Under the pieces are notes generated by a model. The model did no database searches, was not told the origin of the DNA, and was given only the letters and a program-made list of their open reading frames with translations. Positions 6,224-10,505 of a stretch of DNA of 10,505 nucleotides are shown piece after piece (the first letter of the stretch is position 1; every line of letters starts with the position of its first letter). The stretch lies in NCBI GenBank assembly GCA_041665065.1, contig JBAYJM010000025.1, positions 1-10,505 of the forward strand, in the 5' to 3' direction. This stretch comes from JBAYJM01 sp041665065. Lineage in GTDB: Bacteria; Patescibacteriota; Patescibacteriia; 2-01-FULL-39-33. The position numbers and the translations under genes are program-made.

Positions 6224-7174
6224 TTATGGCTGTAAAACCTCATCCTGATTGCAATTGCCATCTATACATATATTTACGTTCTTAATATCTGGAAACTGCA
6301 TTAAAGTCTTTGTTATTTGTGATCTGACAGCAGAAACTGCACAAGAACCGCCCATTGTAGCTATTTTTCCTGATAAACTAACTTCTGCTGTATCTCCGCT
6401 TATCTTTAATTGCTTTAGTATTGTACCTTCAGGAATTGCCGAATAATAACCTTGAGCCTTTTCCTCTACAGATAATGGCTCTAACAAACCTCTTATTGTA
6501 TCTATTTCTAAAGAATTATATTTATTGTCTATAAAACGTTCTAATGGATATACCAAAGAACAGTCTATAGAATCCTTATTGTAGCCAGAATTGCCAAAAA
6601 ATGCCAAAATCTTCACTTTGTCACCAAAAACTTCTGCATTTACTAAATTTTTGCCAGCTACGACCGTTCCCGTGGAGTTAATTATGGTCACTGAACCCTT
6701 TTCCTTTTCATTGCTTACCGTAATTTTTACATTTTTATTTATATCAGAGACATTTATTACTTCTTTTTTAGTATTAACCTCGGTCCAGGCCCATGCAATT
6801 ACAATAACCACAATAACGATTATTCCAATAATTATACCCGGCACCAGATTATTACTCCTTTTAACGGTTTTATTCTCCATCGAACCGCTATCATCGCTAA
6901 AAACAACCTGATTATCACCTTCAATATTCAAACTGCTATCAATTTTATCCTCAATTGCGATTTTATCTTGATCTTCTGGAGCAGGGTTGGGTCGCAAATA
7001 TTCCTCATTGTTTTGGTTTAGGTCCTCTATCCCACCAATATTATCAAAATCAGGCTCAAACACATCATTAATCTTACTGCCGTCTGATATTTCTTGTGGT
7101 CTATTATCCGTGGGTGCAGGGGACTGACCGCTTTCTTGTGACAAATCAGAATCACTTGTTTTATCGCTGTCCAT
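6224..7174 (-). CDS. Membrane-anchored GerMN-domain protein
   Basis: This 316-residue protein has a long acidic, low-complexity N-terminal part (1-108, rich in D, E, N, S, P) and one transmembrane helix at about 110-130. Residues 131-185 form a linker, and a GerMN domain spans about 186-306. Domain signatures are VKILAFFGN, LVYPLERFI, IRGLLEPLSVEEKAQGYYSAIPEGT (228-251), the strand pair around AEVSLSGKI, GGSCAVSAVRSQITKTLMQFPDIKNV (275-300) and the final ICIDG. GerMN domains occur in GerM and lipoprotein LpqB, where the role is poorly understood. Sporulation is not implied here. The GerMN domain is expected outside the membrane. C205, C278, C303 and C308 could form disulfides. It has its own promoter and terminator; the ATG is SD-less. 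The family call is firm, the function unknown. Confidence 0.9.
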   Translation of the reverse strand: MDSDKTSDSDLSQESGQSPAPTDNRPQEISDGSKINDVFEPDFDNIGGIEDLNQNNEEYLRPNPAPEDQDKIAIEDKIDSSLNIEGDNQVVFSDDSGSMENKTVKRSNNLVPGIIIGIIVIVVIVIAWAWTEVNTKKEVINVSDINKNVKITVSNEKEKGSVTIINSTGTVVAGKNLVNAEVFGDKVKILAFFGNSGYNKDSIDCSLVYPLERFIDNKYNSLEIDTIRGLLEPLSVEEKAQGYYSAIPEGTILKQLKISGDTAEVSLSGKIATMGGSCAVSAVRSQITKTLMQFPDIKNVNICIDGNCNQDEVLQP

Positions 7175-7205
7175 ATTATTGTGTTATTTGTTTAACAACA
7201 CTTAA

Positions 7206-7234
7206 ATTATATCTGCTTTTATTTCTAAACACAA
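7206..7234 (-). promoter_or_regulatory. Promoter of the GerMN gene
   Basis: On the minus strand -35 TTGTGT (7229-7234), a 17-base spacer and a perfect -10 TATAAT (7206-7211) lie 31 bases ahead of the ATG. Confidence 0.65.
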
Positions 7235-7251
7235 TAAACAATCCAAATTGC

Positions 7252-7263
7252 ATCCACGTGGAT
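7252..7263. repeat. 12-bp perfect palindrome upstream of the GerMN promoter
   Basis: ATCCACGTGGAT is fully self-complementary and lies 17 bases upstream of the GerMN -35. It is GC-richer than its surroundings. It could be an operator of a dimeric regulator or part of the adjacent origin-like region. Confidence 0.5.
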
Positions 7264-7315
7264 CAAAATCATAAGATTTACGTCTATTGACTAAATTTGA
7301 GCGTTTAACTATTTC

Positions 7316-7329
7316 ATCTAAATTTAGAT
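7316..7329. repeat. 14-bp AT-rich palindrome
   Basis: ATCTAAATTTAGAT is perfectly self-complementary and overlaps a second small palindrome, GATTAATC (7327-7334). They lie in the most AT-rich part of the origin-like region, 22 bases from the first DnaA-like box. They could assist melting or be chance in AT-rich DNA. Confidence 0.45.
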
Positions 7330-7350
7330 TAATCTATATATATTAGCCAA

Positions 7351-7359
7351 TTTTACACA
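7351..7359 (+). promoter_or_regulatory. DnaA-box-like site 1
   Basis: TTTTACACA matches the relaxed consensus TTWTNCACA and has one difference from TTATNCACA. Confidence 0.5.
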
Positions 7360-7379
7360 AATAAAAGCTTATAAACAGT

Positions 7380-7388
7380 TGTGAATAA
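7380..7388 (-). promoter_or_regulatory. DnaA box 2 (exact)
   Basis: TTATTCACA on the minus strand is an exact match to TTATNCACA, oriented opposite to the other three boxes. Confidence 0.65.
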
Positions 7389-7394
7389 AAGTTC

Positions 7395-7414
7395 TGTCTA
7401 GACATGTCTAGACA
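7395..7414. repeat. 20-bp palindrome of two tandem TGTCTAGACA units
   Basis: TGTCTAGACATGTCTAGACA is two head-to-tail copies of a 10-bp palindrome, so the whole 20 bp is also a perfect palindrome. It sits between DnaA boxes 2 and 3. The structure suggests two adjacent dimer-binding sites for a DNA-binding protein, or a cruciform. No protein is assigned. Confidence 0.8.
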
Positions 7415-7435
7415 TTTGTCCCCAGTAGCAACAAG

Positions 7436-7444
7436 TTATCCACA
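7436..7444 (+). promoter_or_regulatory. DnaA box 3 (exact consensus)
   Basis: TTATCCACA is the canonical high-affinity DnaA box sequence of E. coli and B. subtilis. Confidence 0.7.
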
Positions 7445-7454
7445 GATTTTTGAG

Positions 7455-7463
7455 TTGTTCACA
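7455..7463 (+). promoter_or_regulatory. DnaA-box-like site 4
   Basis: TTGTTCACA has one mismatch to TTATNCACA. It is 10 bases after box 3 in the same orientation, a spacing that would place both on nearly the same helical face. Confidence 0.5.
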
Positions 7464-7466
7464 AAT

Positions 7467-7516
7467 AAAAAAGACCTCTTTGTTTAAGCGGTTGGTCATC
7501 CGCACGGCCCCAGGGG
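7467..7516 (-). terminator. Probable terminator region of the 51-residue gene
   Basis: Just past the stop codon the leftward RNA can form a GC-rich mini-hairpin (GCCC/GGGC, 7507-7517). A possible GCGG/CCGC stem follows, then GACC (7494-7497) and GGTC (7473-7476) leading directly into TTTTTT (7467-7472). Each stem is only 4 bp, so termination here is plausible, not certain. The T-run adjoins the DnaA-box cluster. Confidence 0.4.
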
Positions 7517-7672
7517 CTACTTGTCTCTTGTCGCCAAAATCCTTATCGCTTCGGCCAATGCCAATAGCGCATAAGCAATCCCAACCTGTGACCAGGCTGG
7601 CGAACTCTGCCCCGTAGTCCCCTTGAGAGTCTCCAGGGCTTTTGCCTTCATTTCATCATACTCACTTTGCAT
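7517..7672 (-). CDS. 51-residue small protein with a hydrophobic C-terminal helix
   Basis: This short frame begins MQSEYDEMKAKALETL and ends in a helix containing GIAYALLALAEAIRIL, then ATRDK. The charged N-terminal half looks amphipathic. The C-terminal half (about 27-46) is Ala/Leu/Ile-rich and could be a membrane-associated or packing helix. I recognise no family. Coding status rests on full expression signals: TTGACA -35, extended -10, and a Shine-Dalgarno GGAG (7680-7683) seven bases before the ATG, then a T-run after the stop. It is much richer in GC (about 58% in one 60-base line that I counted) than most of the window. It lies between the candidate origin and tRNA-Arg and is oriented against replication from that origin. 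No function can be given. Confidence 0.75.
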   Translation of the reverse strand: MQSEYDEMKAKALETLKGTTGQSSPAWSQVGIAYALLALAEAIRILATRDK

Positions 7673-7711
7673 GTCGGATCTCCTATACCGTTTATGCCAA
7701 TAGAGTTACTT

Positions 7712-7739
7712 ACAATAACATAAATGGACCACATGTCAA
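7712..7739 (-). promoter_or_regulatory. Strong promoter of the 51-residue gene
   Basis: On the minus strand a perfect -35 TTGACA (7734-7739), a 16-base spacer and -10 TATTGT (7712-7717) preceded by TGT (extended -10) lie 40 bases upstream of the ATG. The -35 is only 4 bases past the T-run of the preceding tRNA-trailer terminator. Confidence 0.75.
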
Positions 7740-7743
7740 TACT

Positions 7744-7766
7744 AAAAAACGACCATTAAATGATCG
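7744..7766 (-). terminator. Terminator of the tRNA-Arg transcript
   Basis: In the leftward RNA, CGATCAT pairs with ATGGTCG over a TTA loop (7 bp, one G-U) and runs directly into TTTTTT (7744-7749). The G-U pair exists only on this strand, supporting the orientation. Confidence 0.8.
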
Positions 7767-7769
7767 CCT

Positions 7770-7788
7770 TTCTCGTCTTCGACAAGAA
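7770..7788 (-). other. Stem-loop in the tRNA-Arg 3' trailer
   Basis: TTCTTGTC pairs with GACGAGAA over a GAA loop (8 bp, one G-U) in the leftward RNA, 34 bases past the tRNA end and just before the terminator hairpin. Its sequence resembles the tRNA's own 3' end (14 of 16 bases, 7775-7790 against 7823-7838). It may be a processing element or a remnant of a duplication. Confidence 0.55.
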
Positions 7789-7821
7789 CCTTACCCCGTC
7801 AATTAATTTTTCTACCGTTTA

Positions 7822-7893
7822 TGTCCTCGACAAGAATCGAACTTGTGTCTAGGGCTTAGGAGTCCCTTGTTCTATCCACTGAACTACGAGGAC
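7822..7893 (-). tRNA. tRNA-Arg(CCU)
   Basis: This reads AGG codons. All arms fold: acceptor GTCCTCG/CGAGGAC (7887-7893 with 7823-7829), D-stem GTTC/GAAC and anticodon loop CTCCTAA with anticodon CCT at 7860-7858. The variable loop has 4 bases and the T-arm is ACAAG-TTCGATT-CTTGT. The discriminator is A (7822). CCA is not encoded, so it must be added after transcription. The anticodon stem AGGGA/GCCCT has an A31-G39 mismatch next to the loop. The tRNA is transcribed leftward and followed by a two-hairpin trailer. No convincing promoter is visible: the TATAAA at 7898-7903 lies too close to the 5' end. Confidence 0.95.
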
Positions 7894-8074
7894 GGATTTT
7901 ATAGCATTCCACGAGATCCTGATTGTCATCAGGACGACACCACATACGCGTTATGCGCTACTTATTACTCGTTACTACTGTTTCTTGCTTTAAAAGGCAA
8001 ATTATAGTAAAATATATCTAAATTTCACTCTGCATAACCGCAGAAAAAGCTTACTAAATATTAGCAAATTTTAT
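7894..8074. other. Divergent intergenic region between tRNA-Arg and the MBL gene
   Basis: No gene is seen here. It holds a perfect 7-bp stem with a TGTC loop (TCCTGAT at 7917-7923, ATCAGGA at 7928-7934) of unknown role, 24 bases upstream of the tRNA. It also holds the MBL promoter and a small CTGC/GCAG stem near 8030-8043 in the MBL leader. No DnaA boxes were found in it. Confidence 0.6.
7985..8013 (+). promoter_or_regulatory. Promoter of the MBL-292-gyrA cluster
   Basis: -35 TTGCTT (7985-7990), a 17-base spacer and -10 TAAAAT (8008-8013) give a 5' leader of about 55 bases before the ATG at 8075. Confidence 0.6.
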
Positions 8075-8725
8075 ATGACTATTCAATGGTTAGGACAATC
8101 TTGCTTTAAAATACAGACAAAAAATAATGGTATCGAGAGCACTATTGTATGCGATCCGTTCTCTACCAAAGAGGGCTTAAAAATGCCAAAAGTTCAGGCC
8201 GACGTGATTACTGTATCTCATGATCATTATGACCATAATAATATTGAAGCCATAAAAGGCGACCCATATATCATAAATACACCCGGCGAATATGAAACAA
8301 AGGAAATCATGTTTTACGGCATATCCAGCTTTCATGATGACAAAAAAGGCAAAGAAAGGGGGCTAAACACAATCTACAAAATTATCAGCGAAGATCTAAA
8401 CTTAGTTCACCTGGGCGACCTTGGAGATGATTTAGATGACGAGCAAATGGAAAGGTTGGGAGTTGTAGATATACTTTTAATCCCAGTTGGCGGAATTTAT
8501 ACGATAGATTCTAAAAAAGCGATTGAGATTATTTCTAAAATAGAGCCAAGAATCGTAATCCCAATACACTACAAAATCTCCGGCCAGGAAACAAAAATCT
8601 CAACCGCCGATGAATTTATAAAAAACTGCGGCTTGCCGTCGGAAAAAATGGACAAATTAAAAATCGCCAAAAAAGACCTTCCGCAGGAAAATACTAAATT
8701 AATCATTTTAAGTCCTTCTGCCTAA
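8075..8725 (+). CDS. Metallo-beta-lactamase-fold hydrolase (UlaG-like group)
   Basis: This 216-residue protein belongs to the short MBL-fold group related to UlaG and 'MBL fold metallo-hydrolase' proteins. The HxHxDH motif is SHDHYDHNN (H49, H51, D53, H54). Further metal-ligand positions fit H87 (FHDD), H112-D115 (HLGD) and H165 (IPIHY). The N-terminal WLGQSCFKI and NTPGEYE (68-74) are typical of this group. Zn or Mn dependence is inferred from the family. The substrate (lactone, phosphodiester, nucleotide) cannot be told from sequence. The ATG has no Shine-Dalgarno. It is the first gene of a rightward set, 18 bases before the next gene and followed by gyrA, but no functional link to gyrase is known to me. 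Confidence 0.93.
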   Translation: MTIQWLGQSCFKIQTKNNGIESTIVCDPFSTKEGLKMPKVQADVITVSHDHYDHNNIEAIKGDPYIINTPGEYETKEIMFYGISSFHDDKKGKERGLNTIYKIISEDLNLVHLGDLGDDLDDEQMERLGVVDILLIPVGGIYTIDSKKAIEIISKIEPRIVIPIHYKISGQETKISTADEFIKNCGLPSEKMDKLKIAKKDLPQENTKLIILSPSA

Positions 8726-8743
8726 TATTAATTTTAAGAATCC

Positions 8744-9622
8744 ATGCCAAAAAAAATAACCAGCAGCAAAGGCAACGCAAAGAAGTCAATACAAGGAACC
8801 CGGGAGAAAAAAGTTGCGCCAGCAAAGAGACAGCCTAAAGAAAAAATTTCAAACACCCCCAAATACGAGTCTGCTGACGACGTATATTATATTGATAACA
8901 AGAGATACGTTGACGCCAGCAAGGTTGATTATGATCAAGAGAAAAAAAGAATCTATATCATCGCCATCTTGATTCCGTTTGTTATCGCCTTGGGTGTTTT
9001 GTGGTTTATGGACCTTAAAAAAAATGTCAGCGATTCAGCCAAGCAACTATCACTAGGCGGGTTGCAAGCCCAGATGGAAAATTCCATTGACCAATTTAAA
9101 AATCAGTTTGAATTTGATAATAAAACAAGCACCGACCAGGCTTTGACAGATAAACAACTTGAAGAAATTAAAAATGAAATTATAAATAAAGTTAAAAACA
9201 GTACCGATCCGACAAATTGGCCAACACATGAATCAGCTTCCTTGGGACTAACAGTGCAATATCCTATTAGTTGGACTCAGAGAGATGAAAACAAACTATT
9301 GCGCCTAAACAGCTCATCAACTGTCAGCGTTTCAGAGATTATAATTAACCTCAAAAGTACCGCCAAAAACACCAAGCTTAATGATTGGATAAAAAGCAAC
9401 TTCAGCGCGACTAATTACAAGCTTACCTCCAGCACGAATTTTTCTGTTGCGGGCGCCACCGTCATTCAATATAATAACACCGGCACTTCAGCCGATGAAA
9501 TAAATTCCATAATTTTTTTCCAAAAAAATAATAAAATTTATCAGGTCAGCATAAAATCAAATGATAAAAAATCCAGCAGCGGTATTATAAGTAATATATT
9601 TAAATCACTTAAGATTCTATAA
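8744..9622 (+). CDS. Single-pass membrane protein with PsbP-like C-terminal domain
   Basis: This 292-residue protein has a very basic, disordered N terminus (1-40, rich in K, R, S) and then a DDVYYIDNKRYVDASKVDYDQ segment. One transmembrane helix lies at about 70-89. A polar, probably helical/coiled-coil stalk spans about 92-152. A beta-rich domain from about 160 begins SLGLTVQYPISWTQRDENKLLRLN, the signature of PsbP-like and related extracytoplasmic domains. The basic N terminus should be cytoplasmic and the domain outside. No signal peptidase or lipobox site is seen. It starts 18 bases after the MBL gene and ends 21 bases before gyrA, so cotranscription is likely. The function is unknown; a cell-surface role is inference. 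The PsbP-like label is tentative. Confidence 0.85.
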   Translation: MPKKITSSKGNAKKSIQGTREKKVAPAKRQPKEKISNTPKYESADDVYYIDNKRYVDASKVDYDQEKKRIYIIAILIPFVIALGVLWFMDLKKNVSDSAKQLSLGGLQAQMENSIDQFKNQFEFDNKTSTDQALTDKQLEEIKNEIINKVKNSTDPTNWPTHESASLGLTVQYPISWTQRDENKLLRLNSSSTVSVSEIIINLKSTAKNTKLNDWIKSNFSATNYKLTSSTNFSVAGATVIQYNNTGTSADEINSIIFFQKNNKIYQVSIKSNDKKSSSGIISNIFKSLKIL

Positions 9623-9643
9623 AATTTTCATAATATTCATGAT

Positions 9644-10505
9644 ATGAGTAAAAAAGCAGTAAACAATCAACAATCTCTTGAATTAACAGGAGCGCAGGGG
9701 GCAGGAGTATCTGACAGAGCAATAAGCGATGAGGTTCAACAAAGCTATTTAGACTATGCCATGTCGGTCATAGTTTCACGTGCCTTGCCGGATGTAAGAG
9801 ATGGCATGAAACCGGTTCATCGCCGTGTTTTATATGCCATGTGGGATATTGGCCTAAAGGCTAATTCGAAATTTAGAAAATCAGCCAATGTCGTCGGTGA
9901 GGTGATGGCAAAATACCATCCGCATGGCGATAGCGCGATTTATGAAACCATGGTCCGTATGGCTCAAGATTTTTCTCTGAGACATCCACTGGTCAAGGGT
10001 CAAGGAAACTTCGGCTCTATGGATGGCGATAGCGCCGCGGCTATGAGGTATACTGAGGCAAAACTTTCTGCCATTGCAGAAGAAATGCTTTTTGATATTG
10101 AAAAAAATACCGTTGACTTCATTCCCAACTATGATGGCGCACACATGGAACCCCGTGTCCTTCCCGCCAAGCTGCCTAATCTGCTTATTAATGGCGCACA
10201 GGGCATTGCCGTTGGCATGGCGACCACGATTCCGCCGCACAATCTTGGAGAGATAATTGATGCTACAACACATTTAATTGACAATCCGGAATGTGAAATT
10301 GATGATTTATTAAAATTTATAAAAGGGCCGGATTTTCCAACGGGCGGAATTATTTATAATAATGCCGACATTAAACAAGCATACATAACCGGCCGTGGAG
10401 GAATCGTATGCCGTGCCAAAACAAATATTGAAGAAAGCAAAACCGGCGCCTTTAGAATAATTGTTAGTGAAGTAATATACCAAACAAACAAAGCGACCTT
10501 ACTTG
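9644..10505 (+). CDS. gyrA: DNA gyrase subunit A, 5' part (cut by the window edge)
   Basis: GyrA breaks and rejoins DNA in the gyrase A2B2 complex that introduces negative supercoils. The visible 287 residues cover the winged-helix/tower part of the breakage-reunion domain. After a 25-residue variable N terminus come SYLDYAMSVIVSRALPDVRDGMKPVHRRVLY, the quinolone-resistance region YHPHGDSAIYETMVRMAQ (91-108) and QGNFGSMDGDSAAAMRYTEAKLS. In the last, the catalytic tyrosine is Y136 (E. coli Y122). Position 83 (E. coli numbering) is Ser and 87 is Glu, the usual quinolone-sensitive type. GyrA is preferred over ParC by overall similarity, but the C-terminal domain that separates them is outside the window. 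The ATG is SD-less, 21 bases after the previous gene. Confidence 0.96.
   Translation, partial: MSKKAVNNQQSLELTGAQGAGVSDRAISDEVQQSYLDYAMSVIVSRALPDVRDGMKPVHRRVLYAMWDIGLKANSKFRKSANVVGEVMAKYHPHGDSAIYETMVRMAQDFSLRHPLVKGQGNFGSMDGDSAAAMRYTEAKLSAIAEEMLFDIEKNTVDFIPNYDGAHMEPRVLPAKLPNLLINGAQGIAVGMATTIPPHNLGEIIDATTHLIDNPECEIDDLLKFIKGPDFPTGGIIYNNADIKQAYITGRGGIVCRAKTNIEESKTGAFRIIVSEVIYQTNKATLL

Larger units (their letters stand above)
7290..7470. other. Candidate chromosomal replication origin (oriC-like)
   Basis: This non-coding stretch of the 342-base gap between the GerMN gene and the 51-residue gene holds four DnaA-box-like 9-mers within 113 bases. Two are exact TTATNCACA (7380-7388 on minus, 7436-7444 on plus). 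One matches the relaxed TTWTNCACA (7351-7359) and one has a single mismatch (7455-7463). To their left is a very AT-rich segment (about 7311-7346) that could serve as the unwinding element, with perfect palindromes at 7316-7329 and 7395-7414. Gene direction changes around this point and gyrA lies 2.2 kb to the right, both usual near oriC. dnaA and dnaN are not in the window. Inference from boxes and layout; not tested by whole-genome skew. Confidence 0.65.

Noticed and set aside
6591..6911. Open frame of about 106 codons on the plus strand
   Set aside because: It is wholly antisense to the GerMN gene, whose domain is clear. It has no ribosome site and its composition is that of a reverse-complement shadow.
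7395..7414. Start of a CRISPR array or an insertion-sequence end
   Set aside because: Only two adjacent 10-bp units without spacers, no further copies nearby, and no transposase or cas gene in the window.
7898..7903. TATAAA (TGCTATAAA) as the tRNA-Arg promoter -10
   Set aside because: It ends only 5 bases before the mature tRNA 5' end, so transcription would begin inside the tRNA, and no -35 fits.
9881..10273. Open frame of 130 codons on the minus strand
   Set aside because: It lies entirely antisense to the highly conserved gyrA breakage-reunion region and is a shadow of it.

Overview
The window looks like chromosomal DNA of an AT-rich, small-genome bacterium, most likely a member of the Candidate Phyla Radiation (Patescibacteria, Parcubacteria-like). 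This is an inference from gene content: a NusA with an acidic tail, TrmB-type regulators, GerMN-domain and single-pass 'stalk' proteins of unknown role, a tRNA without an encoded CCA, and almost no Shine-Dalgarno sequences. No taxonomic marker was searched. The standard code fits: no gene needs TGA read as an amino acid, and all eleven visible stops are TAA or TAG.

Layout, left to right. (1) 1-5330: leftward genes. A 15-codon gene start runs off the left edge, followed by nusA with its terminator. Then comes a three-gene operon (small membrane protein, radical SAM enzyme, YraN-family nuclease-fold protein) with a good promoter and terminator, a class I methyltransferase, and a TrmB-like regulator. 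(2) 5420-6165: a rightward gene for a two-pass membrane protein with a CxxC motif. It has its own promoter, 5' hairpin, strong Shine-Dalgarno and GAAA-loop terminator. (3) 6224-7174: a leftward GerMN-domain membrane-anchored protein. (4) About 7250-7470: non-coding, AT-rich DNA with four DnaA-box-like 9-mers (two exact TTATNCACA) and several perfect palindromes, the best candidate for the chromosomal replication origin. (5) 7517-7893: a leftward 51-residue protein gene with a strong Shine-Dalgarno and GC-rich sequence, and a tRNA-Arg(CCU) whose 3' trailer folds into two hairpins ending in a terminator. (6) 8075-10505: a rightward cluster of MBL-fold hydrolase, single-pass membrane protein and the 5' part of gyrA.

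The most informative pattern is the change of gene direction around the DnaA-box cluster. Nearly all AT-rich housekeeping-type genes to its left run left, and those to its right run right, ending in gyrA. That is expected around a bidirectional origin. The exceptions are the two GC-richer genes with strong ribosome-binding sites (195 and 51 residues) and the tRNA. Those two genes differ from their neighbours in composition and initiation signals and may have another history or a high-expression role.
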